Made by a program: the position numbers and the translations under genes
In this document: positions 48,401 through 61,204 of the stretch, one piece after another
How the letters are laid out: each line of letters starts with the position of its first letter
How positions within the stretch are numbered: position 1 is the first letter of the stretch
NCBI RefSeq assembly: GCF_028476545.1
Contig: NW_026732676.1
Span: 1 to 64,000 of the forward strand
Length of the DNA stretch: 64,000 nt
DNA from: Physella acuta
Taxonomy: Eukaryota > Mollusca > Gastropoda > Physidae
Direction of reading: 5' to 3'
Notes under the pieces: generated by a model
The model's database searches: none
What the model saw: only the letters and a program-made list of their open reading frames with translations
Told to the model about the DNA's origin: nothing

Positions 48401-51290
48401 ACGGAATGTTTGTACAGGAATATCGGGATTAAATCTTTATAGATGATTGATGTATACGGAATGTTTGTACAGGAATATCGGGATTAAATCTTTATAGATG
48501 ATTGATGTATACGGAATGTTTGTACAGGAATATCGGGATTAAATCTTTATAGATGATTGATGTATACGGAATGTTTGTACAGGAATATCGGGATTAAATC
48601 TTTATAGATGATTGATGTATACGGAATGTTTGTACAGGAATATCGGGATTAAATCTTTATAGATGATTGATGTATACGGAATGTTTGTACAGGAATATCG
48701 GGATTAAATCTTTATAGATGATTGATGTATACGGAATGTTTGTACAGGAATATCGGGATTAAATCTTTATAGATGATTGATGTATACGGAATGTTTGTAC
48801 AGGAATATCGGGATTAAATCTTTATAGATGATTGATGTATACGGAATGTTTGTACAGGAATATCGGGATTAAATCTTTATAGATGATTGATGTATACGGA
48901 ATGTTTGTACAGGAATATCGGGATTAAATCTTTATAGATGATTGATGTATACGGAATGTTTGTACAGGAATATCGGGATTAAATCTTTATAGATGATTGA
49001 TGTATACGGAATGTTTGTACAGGAATATCGGGATTAAATCTTTATAGATGATTGATGTATACGGAATGTTTGTAAAGGAATATCGGGATTAAATCTTTAT
49101 AGATGATTGATGTATACGGAATGTTTGTACAGGAATATCGGGATTAAATCTTTATAGATGATTGATGTATACGGAATGTTTGTACAGGAATATCGGGATT
49201 AAATCTTTATAGATGATTGATGTATACGGAATGTTTGTACAGGAATATCGGGATTAAATCTTTATAGATGATTGATGTATACGGAATGTTTGTACAGGAA
49301 TATCGGGATTAAATCTTTATAGATGATTGATGTATACGGAATGTTTGTACAGGAATATCGGGATTAAATCTTTATAGATGATTGATGTATACGGAATGTT
49401 TGTACAGGAATATCGGGATTAAATCTTTATAGATGATTGATGTATACGGAATGTTTGTACAGGAATATCGGGATTAAATCTTTATAGATGATTGATGTAT
49501 ACGGAATGTTTGTACAGGAATATCGGGATTAAATCTTTATAGATGATTGATGTATACGGAATGTTTGTAAAGGAATATCGGGATTAAATCTTTATAGATG
49601 ATTGATGTATACGGAATGTTTGTACAGGAATATCGGGATTAAATCTTTATAGATGATTGATGTATACGGAATGTTTGTACAGGAATATCGGGATTAAATC
49701 TTTATAGATGATTGATGTATACGGAATGTTTGTACAGGAATATCGGGATTAAATCTTTATAGATGATTGATGTATACGGAATGTTTGTACAGGAATATCG
49801 GGATTAAATCTTTATAGATGATTGATGTATACGGAATGTTTGTACAGGAATATCGGGATTAAATCTTTATAGATGATTGATGTATACGGAATGTTTGTAA
49901 AGGAATATCGGGATTAAATCTTTATAGATGATTGATGTATACGGAATGTTTGTACAGGAATATCGGGATTAAATCTTTATAGATGATTGATGTATACGGA
50001 ATGTTTGTACAGGAATATCGGGATTAAATCTTTATAGATGATTGATGTATACGGAATGTTTGTACAGGAATATCGGGATTAAATCTTTATAGATGATTGA
50101 TGTATACGGAATGTTTGTACAGGAATATCGGGATTAAATCTTTATAGATGATTGATGTATACGGAATGTTTGTACAGGAATATCGGGATTAAATCTTTAT
50201 AGATGATTGATGTATACGGAATGTTTGTACAGGAATATCGGGATTAAATCTTTATAGATGATTGATGTATACGGAATGTTTGTACAGGAATATCGGGATT
50301 AAATCTTTATAGATGATTGATGTATACGGAATGTTTGTAAAGGAATATCGGGATTAAATCTTTATAGATGATTGATGTATACGGAATGTTTGTACAGGAA
50401 TATCGGGATTAAATCTTTATAGATGATTGATGTATACGGAATGTTTGTACAGGAATATCGGGATTAAATCTTTATAGATGATTGATGTATACGGAATGTT
50501 TGTACAGGAATATCGGGATTAAATCTTTATAGATGATTGATGTATACGGAATGTTTGTACAGGAATATCGGGATTAAATCTTTATAGATGATTGATGTAT
50601 ACGGAATGTTTGTACAGGAATATCGGGATTAAATCTTTATAGATGATTGACGTATCCGGAATGTTTGTACAGGAATATCGGGATTAAATCTTTATAGATG
50701 ATTGATGTATACGGAATGTTTGTACAGAAATATCGGGATTAAATCTTTATAGATGATTGATGTATACGGAATGTTTGTACAGGAATATCGGGATTAAATC
50801 TTTATAGATGATTGATGTATACGGAATGTTTGTACAGGAATATCGGGATTAAATCTTTATAGATGATTGATGTATACGGAATGTTTGTACAGGAATATCG
50901 GGATTAAATCTTTATAGATGATTGATGTATACGGAATGTTTGTACAGGAATATCGGGATTAAATCTTTATAGATGATTGATGTATACGGAATGTTTGTAC
51001 AGGAATATCGGGATTAAATCTTTATAGATGATTGATGTATACGGAATGTTTGTACAGGAATATCGGGATTAAATCTTTATAGATGATTGATGTATACGGA
51101 ATGTTTGTACAGGAATATCGGGATTAAATCTTTATAGATGATTGATGTATATGGAATGTTTGTACAGGAATATCGGGATTAAATCTTTATATATGATTGA
51201 TGTATACGGAATGTTTGTACAGGAATATCGGGATTAAATCTTTATATATGATTGATGTATACGGAATGTTTGTACAGGAATATCGGGATT
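36496..51290. repeat. 55-bp satellite array, 269 monomers
   Basis: The monomer is AAATCTTTATAGATGATTGA + TGTATACGGAATGTTTGTAC + AGGAATATCGGGATT (55 bp), containing the palindromes GTATAC and TGTACA. The span is 14,795 bp, exactly 269 times 55: monomer phase at the left edge predicts the phase at the right edge with no net insertion or deletion. Sequence variants (TGTAAAGG, GTGTGTAC, CAGAAA, TTATGGATG, CGTATCCGG) recur at fixed multiples of 55, showing block amplification. Every frame is closed, so it is not coding. AT-rich, satellite-like. Confidence 0.98.
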
Positions 51291-51299
51291 AAGTTGATA

Positions 51300-53337
51300 G
51301 GGGGGAGGGGGGTGGAGGGACAAGGATGAAGCGATTTAAGATAGTCGCGGATCATTAAAAAATAAACAGCACATGAAGCAAACGAAATCTCAGTTTTTAC
51401 ACGGTAATGAAATGAAACTTTCAGAGCGATTTACAGGATAAATAAATGTGTGGTATTTTTGTATTGATTCTACGCTTTTTAAATATTTTCTTTCAGAAAT
51501 GTTTTCACAATATTTTTTATAGAGACAGCATTGTGAAAGTATTAGTTAAATAAATTATGCAATTGAATGCAGAATGCAAATTTAAAAAAAAATACCATAT
51601 TAGAGAAGGCATGGAATTTGGCAGAAGATGTGTTATGCATATTTCTACTGATATTAGCACGTGTATAGATAGTTTCGTCAACCAATATCTTTCACGATTT
51701 TTTGTTAGCTTCAGGTATACACGATAACTGGGTATACAGTGAAATACAACAGACTATATAACGTGGCATTATAAGTTACACCATAGACAGTGAGTCATAT
51801 GTATGTAGCTAATATGGCTGGAGCGATCGTAATGTGTATTGTGTACAGTCAGGGATTGTGGATGACATGTAGGGATAAGCAGATGTATACCATTCAATGG
51901 GGGGATTATTTGAGGATTTATATAGATCGTTGATTTATAAATATACCATTCAATGGGGGGGGTATTTGAGGATTGATATCGATCGTTGATTTATAAAGAT
52001 CCAAGCCACAAGATTGGTATTTTGGTAAGGTGATGGTAAAAGATAGGGTAATGGTTAGGATGTTTGTTAAGTTGAAATTGGATAATACAATTGAATGTAT
52101 CGAGGGCGCTTTCACGATAAGCACATAGCAATTTCATTACGAATAAGCAAATGGTGAGTATTATCAAAATATGGTTCAACACCTTCAAAACTTTGGTAAT
52201 GTTCAATAACAACATTTTGAGGATCCTTGTAACATAACATATATGCTATAACAAAACTTTGATAATTACTACTTTAAATGTTCCACAAAAATATTAAGAA
52301 ATCGTTTATAAAATCATAGAAAACAAAATTCTGATAACCTAATTTTTAAAATATGTCTATACAAATCTTACAAAACTCATAAATCAAGTGTTACTTAGAT
52401 TTTAAAAATATATAAACCAAACTTTCCGTCAATAAAACATCAGGTTTTCATCAAAACCAAGAATTCGAAAGCTAAGTAGATCTACTTATAATAAAAACAA
52501 ATGTAAAAACCTTATAATTGTCATTACAAGTTTGTCCAACCTTGTATCAAATATTCATTATCAATACTTCGACCACCTGTAAATCATATTATTAATAACA
52601 AAACTTCAACGAAACCTCAATCTATCAAGACTTCCTCAATCAAACTTACTTTGTATTACCCTATTAACAAAACCTCCGCCTGCATTGATTATGTTATTTA
52701 ATTACTCGACAGTCATTGTCGTTGGACAACGACAAAAAAGACGACAAAACAGTTCCGGGGCCGACTCGCCCAAATGACGACCACGTGACAAGGGAGAAGA
52801 CGGACAAGCAGATGTAATTACCATTCCCGGGAATCGCATTCCCCGGCTTTTTCTATTCATCGACCTAACGTCATAAAAACAGGAAATTTAATTTGACAAA
52901 CAAAAATTCAGACGGGCATTGCGATGAAACCGAATCCATTAACATCCACGGCCGACGACATCGAACATACAACAGACGCGGGGCCTGGCTCCGATCAAAC
53001 TTCAATAAAAGGAGATGTCTGTTTCTCATAAACTCGGGAGTAGTAATCCCGAAATATAATTCCATTTTCCATCAACCCTGTTGGCCTTTACAATGTTTTA
53101 AATGTGTTTTTTTAATTTATTTTTTATATTACGGATATCGTAAGGTCTTGTTATAACTTAAGGAACATATAATAAAAAAAGAGAACTTCAAACATTCTAC
53201 AATGTAAACCTACCTTTAGCAGTCCAGGTTAAGTTCCGCCGTTAAATCATGTTTTAACTATGTTTAGTTTTATCACAATACTCTATGTCAAAATAAATGT
53301 TCACATATACACACAAATGATTGTAAGGACATAACTT

Positions 53338-53340
<3 letters not shown>
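51300..53340. other. No gene seen
   Basis: AT-rich sequence with the 56-bp duplication. A CpG-containing patch at 52720-53010 (CCACGTGAC E-box, CCGACGACATCGAAC) might be regulatory, but no start or splice signals convince. Confidence 0.45.
51887..51998. repeat. 56-bp tandem duplication
   Basis: ATACCATTCAATGGGGGG + ATTTGAGGATT-ATAT + GATCGTTGATTTATAAA occurs twice in direct succession with few differences. Confidence 0.9.
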
Positions 53341-53436
<96 letters not shown>

Positions 53437-53440
53437 ATGT
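53341..53440. repeat. (TA)n microsatellite
   Basis: About 45 TA units with a short TTATAT break near 53424. It is one of the window's nine long TA tracts. Confidence 0.97.
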
Positions 53441-55254
53441 ATACTATTAAATGAATTAATGTATTTTATTTATTTATCTATATTGTATCTTTATATGTAG
53501 GCCACTATGTATAGGTATGTATTTATATATACATATCTTAATAAGTGTGTGTGTATATTATTAAGTGCGTGGAAGAAAACGATATATTTCAAGTTAAGTT
53601 AATAGACACAGTTTCGTGTACGCTATTTTCAAAAAGAAAAGACATGATCTAGAAACCGAAAATAAATGTGTCCCATTCATCTGCATTTAATCCACATGAT
53701 TTGCAAACTTAAAGAAAACAGACACCTAAAAATCTTTCTGCTGAAATATATAAAATTTACATGTGCTATGCTATACCTTATCTTTTGCTTCCATTATAGT
53801 TTTCAACTCCACCGGTTAAATGACACATCACAAATGCAGCTTTTGGCTTTTTAGCCGTCTTTAGCCGTCAGCACTGTATAGCCGCTAGGTGTCGCTTCCC
53901 GTGTTTACGTTCATGTTAAAAAAAGTGTTCACGATTTCTGCTGCATTAGCTCCCCTTTTGCGAGGCGGAGTTCATGAAAAATGCATGTCCGTTGAGTGCT
54001 TAACGGAATATTTTTATGCATTCAATAAATATAGTTTTTTTTTACTATTATTACAATGTGTCAATCGGAGTGTGTTTTTAAAAATAAAAGAATTGGAAAC
54101 GTCTTGCGTTGTAGTAATGTTCATGCTGTTCAATTCTCATTATAATACTTCACTAATTTAGAATTTGAGTAATTAGAACGAATAACAATATCATTTGTTC
54201 CTAAACTGTCTATCTTATTACATAAGTATTAAACGTAAATAGACAAAAAATACGTTTAGGGCATCAGAATGCTACAAAGCCTGTTAATACAAAAATACAT
54301 AGTACGCTGTGTGAAGCAAAACATCTTATAAATTGTGTTTTACTTTTGTTTATGTATTACAGTACACTTAGATTATAATTCATATTAAGTGTAATGCTGA
54401 AATATAGTAAAAAAATTGCATTTTTTACTTTTTTAAATATGTGATTTTAAAGATTTAAAAAAAGAAATCCTTATATTTTGTGATGATATTGGTTTAGAAA
54501 ACGCATTATTCAAGAATAGTATTATTGCAACATTAACTGCATTTACTATCATAGTTATTTTAATGATTGCTTATCTCTTTCAAGGTTTATAAAATGATGC
54601 ATCACAGTGCGAAAACGATCCAGTAAAAAAAGTGCAAAGTATAATGTACGTTAGTTATTGGAATTCTAATCATTCTAATTAATCATGATAACTTAAATTC
54701 ATGGAAAGTAACATTTCACCTGTTCACAAAAATGCAACAGCCATAAACATTAAATAACCCAATATCCCAATAAAATGCGTATGCTTAAAGACGTAAATTC
54801 ATCACTAGTACAATAACATTGAAAACCGAAAGTAAAAAAAAAATATAAATTTAAAATAAAAGAAGAAGAAAATTGACAATAACACCTCAAGTGACCCGTC
54901 ACTTTACTCTTCCTCCCTGAGGCCGTATCTTTAAAGTAAAGAAAAATTTTTTAATTGAAACAAAATGAGTTGACTGATGACGGCTGAGCAAGAATTTTAA
55001 AAAAGAAAACAGAAAAAAACGTGTTTTTAAAAGATAAATGACTGTTAAAATGATATTTCAAAAATCAATTTTGTTTTTAACAGAAATATTGTAATTATAT
55101 TATTTGACGCTTTTTTTTAAAAAACGTATTTATAATTTGTAGATTTTCAAACATTTTGTCTATGCACTTGTGAAATGTGGCTTTTTAAATTAAGATATGT
55201 TATTGTTTTTGCATTAACTTCATTTTGTTTTTGTAAATTAAAAACAAATTATCA
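53441..55254. other. No gene seen
   Basis: Very AT-rich. At 53850-53880 the motif TTTAGCCGTC is doubled. Frames at 53666-53854 and 53889-54161 show no recognisable protein. Confidence 0.45.
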
Positions 55255-55800
55255 TTTACGCCAAGATTTATAATACATTTAAGCATAAACATTTTATTCA
55301 TGAACGTTTGAAATGTAAATTATTTTATTATTTTAGCGTTAAAATAGGGCATTTACACCTAGATTTATAATACATCTAAAAATAAACATTTTATCCAACA
55401 ACGTATGAAATATGGCTTTTTTTTGGCATTAAATTCATGTTTGAGTAAATATATATCATTTACATCAAGATTTATAATACATCTACAAATAAACATTTTA
55501 TCAGTAAATGTGATTTTAGCGTTAAGTTCATGTTTGAGTAAAGATATCATTTACACCAAGATTTATAATACATCTAAAAATAAACATTTTATCCAAGAAC
55601 GTATGAAATATGGCTTTTTTTTTGGCATTAAATTCATGTTTGAGTAAATATATATCATTTACATCAAGATTTATAATACATCTACAAATAAACATTTTAT
55701 CAGTAAATGTGATTTTAGCGTTAAGTTCATGTTTGAGTAAAGATATCATTTGCACCAAGATTTATAATACATCTAAATGTCAACATTTTGTTCATGAACG
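55255..55800. repeat. Dimeric tandem repeat (about 199 bp, two ~100-bp halves)
   Basis: ATTTATAATACAT begins at 55266, 55363, 55470, 55561, 55669 and 55760, so intervals alternate between about 107 and 91. One half has CCAA(C/G)AACGTATGAAATATGG and the other CAGTAAATGTGATTTTAGCG. Whole dimers 55363-55560 and 55561-55759 are almost identical; single half-units to the left are diverged. This is a miniature higher-order repeat. Confidence 0.9.
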
Positions 55801-55854
55801 TGGGAAAGCTGGCGTATACACCAGGGTTCACAAATGTCTTAACATTTTGTCCTC

Positions 55855-55995
55855 GACACGTCCCTGTCCCTAACCCAGGCCTAAGCGCCAAACTGGCTCC
55901 CGGAGAACCGGCAAATTCAATTGAATTGCACTGAGTCGAAAAGTCTGGCCAATCAGGGACGGTAATGCGCTTCGTGTGGCGGGTTATCAATATTA
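55855..55995. other. G+C-richer unidentified segment
   Basis: CCCAGGCCTAAGCGCCAAAC, CCGGAGAACCGGC and CCAATCAGGGACGG differ in composition from the AT-rich repeat on its left. No long frame or splice signals. May be a short dispersed repeat or a regulatory patch. Confidence 0.25.
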
Positions 55996-56603
55996 TTGGC
56001 TTGGTTGTCTCCCTGTGATCTCGAGTTATCCCCCATTTCTCTAGGTCCCTTACACCGGAAGACTATATATAAATATCCCTTACGTAAATTATATTTGATA
56101 CACAGTTCTGAGATACGTTTCTTGATTATTAATACTCAGGTTAAAATATCAGACATCAATTTTATGAATGTGATATATAATATATCTTATTATCTATTAT
56201 CTTTAGATAATTAACTTTAAAAAATGATCTAATTGTAATTAGAAGACACCCGTTTTAGCAGATTGAGTTATTTAAGAAAAGTTTACCTTGGAGATTTGTG
56301 TTAAGAAAATATTGAAGCCTGATACTATGAATATCAATACATTTTAATGTATGACGTGTTATTGATCAACGACACGTTAACAATAGAATATTTAATTAAT
56401 GTTTGCTAATTAGCAGGGGTATCAGATTTAATGAGGCGTGTTCAGTTAAGATCAATCTGTAGATTGTGTGTGTGTGTTCCTTCAGATCAAGATAAAAGTT
56501 GACGTAGAGGACCAGGTACTTGGGGTTACACGTGGATGGGGAGGGGGGGGGGTGGAGTAGCAGAAGGCGGGGTCATAAGTGTTATCAAGGGAGCCGTAAT
56601 TTA

Positions 56604-57440
56604 TGCGTGTAAGCACGAGAGCTGATGTTCTGTGCTGTCAGAGTTTCTTCCAGGCATCTTTTCAGGCGGGGGGTGGGGAGGTCCATCGCCCTCCCCGAAG
56701 AAAGTCTACCGCCCCCCCCCCCCTTCCGAACGAAATGAAATTTATATAGAAGATATACCAGTATCCCCCCCCCCCCCTGAAATTTAGTCCCGTCACCCCG
56801 AAAATATCAAGTGCTTCCCCCCCCCAGGAGAAAATTGTCTGAAAGAAACACTGAGTACTATATCCACGGAAGCTGGTTTTTAGTAGTGTAAGCACGGAAG
56901 TTGGTTTTCTGTAATGTAAGCACTAGAGCTGGTTTACATTAGTGTAAGCACGAGAGCTGGTTTTCAGTAGTGTAAGCACGGAAGTTGGTTTTCTGTAATG
57001 TAAGCACGAGAGCTGGTTTACATTAGTGTAAGCACGGGAGTTGGTTTTTAGTAATGTAAGCACTAGAGCTGGTTTACATTAGTGTAAGCACGGGAGTTGG
57101 TTTTTAGTAATGTAAACACGGAAGCTGATGTGTACTGGTGTTAGCAAGTGATCTAGAATTCACTGCTCTAAGTACCGGAGCCGGTGTTCGTTAGTATAAG
57201 CAGAATTTTGGCTCAGTAGATTTAGCGAGAGAGCTGAGGTTTACTACTTTGTACTGGATCTGGGGTTCAGTAGAGTTAGCAAGAGCTGGGGTTCAACGGT
57301 AATAGAATCCGAGCAAGGTTTAACACGTCTATAAGCCGGGATCAACACGTCTTTAAATCAGAGCCAGTGTCAGTTGGTCTAACAGCCGGAGCCGGATCAA
57401 AGATAAACTGAGAACCGGAGCCGGATTGCTGGAGTCTTTG
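56604..57440. repeat. ~30-bp minisatellite GTAAGCACGAGAGCTGGTTT, decaying rightwards
   Basis: Clear units (GTAAGCAC(G/T)(G/A)(G/A)AG(C/T)TGGTTT + T(A/C)(C/A)(G/A)TTAGT) lie at 56604-56638 and 56870-57130. To 57440 only GGAGCCGG and AGCTGGGGTTCA echoes remain. The 56639-56853 MITE splits the array. Confidence 0.85.
56639..56853 (+). mobile_element. Second copy of the CAGAGTTTCTTCCAGG hAT-like MITE, inside a minisatellite
   Basis: Same ends, same C-run interior (GAAGAAAGTCTACCG, GAACGAAATGAAATTTATAT) and same orientation as 28148-28353. The left end keeps CAG, as expected of a hAT terminus. The flanking octamers TGTGCTGT / AGTACTAT match at 5 of 8 positions, an eroded duplication. Units of the GTAAGCACGAGAGCTGG minisatellite occur on both sides, so the element landed inside that array. 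Confidence 0.82.
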
Positions 57441-58969
57441 AGCCGGAACCTTGTTAACAATTCAAAAACATGTAGATGAGATCAAAGAAAAGTTAAAAGC
57501 TGGAGCAGAGTTTCTCTAATCTAGGAGCTGGTGCATGAACTTGCAGGTCTATAAACAGAAGCCATTGTCAAAGTTGAGTCGACGGGTTAAAAGAATTTGC
57601 TAATACCCGCAGCAACACACTCGACTTGTCTTTAAGTTAGGATTTACAAGTACTGATGCTATACCAAGCGACGCGGTACTTGAAACTTATTTAGAAGAAA
57701 GAAACAAACACATGAAAACTGGTTTTCGATTGGATACAAAAATCTCCTAACACAAAACAAGTCCTGAAAGAAATAACAGTATAATAAATTACCCCCGTTG
57801 CATCTGATTTATGGCAACCATATTTCAACGGTCAACCAATCGATGCATCTCGCTTAAAAACGTTGCATAAAAAGTGGACGTAAAATAAAAAACGTAAAGC
57901 GAAATATAAACGAAAAACTATAAAATACATGAAAATATCGACTAACTCTAAGCTGAAAGAAGTTTTTATAGTGTCATTCCTTTTTGGAAACTAAAAACCC
58001 TATATATTGTAAATAAATGAAAATAAAATAGTTTTTGAATCTGTTTTTTTTCTTAACCTACCTGTCACATACAAATAGGAAAAAAAAAGTAGCTTATATT
58101 TTATAGTTCTTTTGTTTGTTAAAATAAAAAAAAAATTCCCCCTTAAAACATAATCGGATAAAGTAAAGATAGATACACAACATATTTCAATACTAAAACA
58201 ATATAATTGTGTCCATTCTATTTCAGTATAAGTCCATAACGATAAAATAAGTGGTTTCATTTCAATAAATGCATATAACAACCAACAACATATATGTGTG
58301 TAGATTTCAATAAAATATGTTTCTATATAAAGACATGATGTATTTATGTTGACTTATAACATATTATTCATTAAACACATTTAACGTGTGTTGATTTCAG
58401 TAAAATACTACTTTTTACAATGATTTTGAAAATGTTTTTTTCCTTACACGAAGACACTCTAAAAGAATATGCATAAAAACATTTTATAAAGTCAAATAAT
58501 ACATACGAGTGAATGCACTATTAGTAGAAGATATTAAAAAAAAATATAACAAGTAAGACACAGGACAAAGAAAGTTATAGTTACGTTGTAATACAAGTCC
58601 AATAAACAAATTAAAATAAGTATGTATATATAGTTTCCGTGGTGGTTTTTTTTTGTATGATTGTGTGTGTTAATGTATACGACTTTTAAAACACAGTATG
58701 ATTGTGTTTGATAATTTTTAAAACAACATCTAATATATAGAATGTAAAAGCCAAAGGTAAATATCCTCATGTAGGTAACAGTATAATTATTAATTGATTC
58801 TAATTTCGGTTAATTATAGGAAATTTATCAAGCCGTGCCAATATATCAGTGAATCACAAAAAATCAGATGGTTATCTTGGCCAATAGTTTATGAGATAAG
58901 GATATTTTTATTATTTAATGATAGCTTCTACTAAATCTAACGATGGTCATGACTCATGTTTTTTAAGAA
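57441..58969. other. No gene seen
   Basis: AT-rich, presumably intronic to the receptor gene if its 3' exons lie further left, or intergenic. No further ANF-receptor, transmembrane or cyclase exon recognised. Confidence 0.45.
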
Positions 58970-59250
58970 TGTCCACTGTTATATTTAAGGAAGGCGACTG
59001 ATATATGTAAGGAGGGCAACTGATATATTTATTGAGGGCAACTGATATATTTAATTAGGGCAAATGATATATTTAAGGAGGGCATCTGATATGTTTAAGG
59101 ATTCCAACTGATATATTTAAGGAGAGCAAGACATATATTTAAGGAGGGCTACTGATATATTTAAGGAGGGCAACTGATATATTTAAGGAGAGCCACTGAT
59201 ATACGAGGCTCATTGATATATTGAAGGATGGCCAATGATATAAGGACGAT
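58970..59250. repeat. ~22-bp tandem repeat, about 12 units
   Basis: Units ATATTTAAGGAGGGCAACTG + AT with variants (ATTGAGGGC, ATTAGGGCAAATG). It ends some 100 bp below the receptor exon at 59353-59453, inside the next presumed intron. Confidence 0.85.
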
Positions 59251-59352
59251 TGGCCACAGACCTACAGAAGGATGGCCAATTATATTACGACAGTTGACCA
59301 CCGACCTACAGAAGATTGACCTTTGGCCTCTGCACCAACATGCACTACTCAC

Positions 59353-59453
59353 CCGCCCACTTGATGCCGATGTCTGAGCGAAGAATGTTCTCGGCGTCCT
59401 GCCTGCTCTTCATCTCCGTGTAGTCAACACTGTACTGCCTGTAGCTCGGGTCT
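59353..59453 (-). CDS. Next exon of the same receptor guanylate cyclase-like gene
   Basis: The exon is 101 bp. The acceptor is CTCTTCCCTCAG and the donor is GGCGG|GTGAGT on the minus strand. Its first base completes the Arg codon left open (AG) by the exon at 62064-62290, giving an uninterrupted join ...KDAF-R-DPSYRQYS. The peptide continues VDYTEMKSRQDAENILRSD and ends IGIKWA plus one base (phase 1). The phase match between two independently delimited exons is the main evidence that they belong to one gene. The content fits the stretch after the LYE helix-strand of ANF_receptor domains, where a 'DY.E......ILR.(D/E)(I/V)G' pattern leads to the next core strand. The following exon, which should contain the rest of the extracellular domain, was not found between here and the satellite array, so the next intron may be long or the exon may escape unaided reading. 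Confidence 0.78.
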
Positions 59454-59519
59454 CTGAGGGAAGAGGGCCATGTGGTAGAGGGGGGTGGTATGCACGTCAG
59501 TTGGATGTAAACATGAACA

Positions 59520-59930
59520 CATCATAAAGGAAGCGCGTATATCATTGAGAAGACAGTCACACATCATAAGGGATACGTGTAAATCATTCTAAAGCATGTC
59601 ACACATAATCGTGGAGACTTTTGTATCATTGAGAAGACAGTCACACATCATAAGGGACTAACAAGGACGTGTTTTTTTTTAGAAGCCGACACCGATGATA
59701 GGGGAGACACGCATATAATTGAGAAGCCAGTAACATATAGGGAAGACATATGTACATCATTTAGAAGCCAGTCACACATCATATTAGAAGACATTCGTAC
59801 ATCATAGAGGGACCACTTACATATCATATAAATGACATGTGTACATAATTCAGAAACATTTTGCACATCATGCATAATACATGTACACATCATTGCTGGA
59901 ACTTTTCGCACATCATAATGGAAACCAGCA
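59520..59930. repeat. ~45-bp degenerate tandem repeat in receptor intron
   Basis: Units such as CACACATCATAAGGGATACG + TGTAAATCATTGAGAAGACAG recur about nine times with growing divergence. Located just upstream (in gene direction) of the 59353-59453 exon. Confidence 0.82.
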
Positions 59931-60382
59931 TTCTTCATTTAGGAAACATCACACAGTATACCTACATACATTACACAGGTACCATTTTTATACATTAAAT
60001 CATCATTCATATATTATGCAACAACAGATCGTGAGTCAACAAGACACATGCACGCAATATACACACACTGAAGTATCCTTAATGTAATTTTGATAACGTT
60101 TGATTTACACTGGTTTCAACCGGGGTCCAATTAATTACGCAAAATCTAGATTTCTGTTACGACATTAGAGCTGTTTGTATGACGTCACTGAGTCCACTCA
60201 GTTCTAGGTGTACTCAGGTAAATTAAAGATGGCTGGGCATTAAGTAGATACAATATCCATTTGGAGTATCGATGACAGCAAGATCAATGCACTTGATAAA
60301 CAAACAACAGAGAAGCGTTGCCCGACATATTTATAAGATACGGTACGTTTATCATGGGCTGATACATCACTGATATCAATCA

Positions 60383-60430
60383 ACCAATCAATCAATCAAC
60401 CAATCAATCAATTAATCAATCCATCAATCA
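60383..60430. repeat. (AATC)n microsatellite in receptor intron
   Basis: CAATCAATCAACCAATCAAT-type units about 48 bp long, between the exons. Confidence 0.9.
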
Positions 60431-60626
60431 TCCCATAGGGCATCACATATGATTTTCTTATAATTTTCCGCCGTCTGTCTCGGTCCTGTGATGCTGTGAG
60501 TAGTTCTTTAACTGGCAAGTCAGTCTAGTCTTTGATGCCATCCGTCCAGTGACGTCATTCCCTTCCCCGTATTCTCCCTCCTGGCACAGTGTCCTGCATT
60601 AGGTTTTATTTAGGCTATTGGTCTTA

Positions 60627-61035
60627 AGGGGGTCGTCCATAAATGACGTCACACTCGTAGGGGGGAAGGGGGCGTAATTTTGTGACGGTGTGTGAGGAGG
60701 GGGGGAGGGTTCAGATGGGTGCGACGTCACACTTTTGCATTATAGAAAAGACAATGATAGAAAACAAAATTTAGAAGTTATTTCGCGTTTCAGAAAATTG
60801 TTTTTAATGAATTGTAATAGGAATTGATTAAAATACTCTATGTTGAAAGAGTTCAAACACGATTTTGGAAAAATGTTTTAAGAAAAATTCAACTGCAATA
60901 TTGAGGGGGGGGGTTGTAGACTGAGGTGTGACGTCATTTTGGAGGGGGGGTTGTTTTTTGTGACAATGTGTGACGGAGGGGAGGGGGAGGTAAAAATCGT
61001 CAAAAAAAGCGTGACGTCATGTATGGATGACCCCT
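60627..61035 (-). mobile_element. TIR element, AGGGGTCATCC family, copy 2 (uninterrupted), in receptor intron
   Basis: Its ends are AGGGGGTCGTCCATAAATGA and TCATGTATGGATGACCCCT, and TA flanks both sides (TTAA also fits). The interior is the reverse complement of copy 1, including its central AATCAATTCCTATTACAATT region. It provides the unoccupied target site for the nested insertion seen in copy 1. It lies in the intron between the two receptor exons. No coding capacity. Confidence 0.88.
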
Positions 61036-61204
61036 TAATGGCATGCCCATACCACCTCAGTTTTCTTGTTTCTTGTTTCGACTAAGCTCAGTAGACTCTT
61101 ATAGCGACCAGTCGCAATTGTTACCCTTTCACAGACTTCTTAACAAGGTACACCAGTTCGCAAAAAAAGCAAACATTTTGCGACAATGTGCTCTTTATAC
61201 TCCC

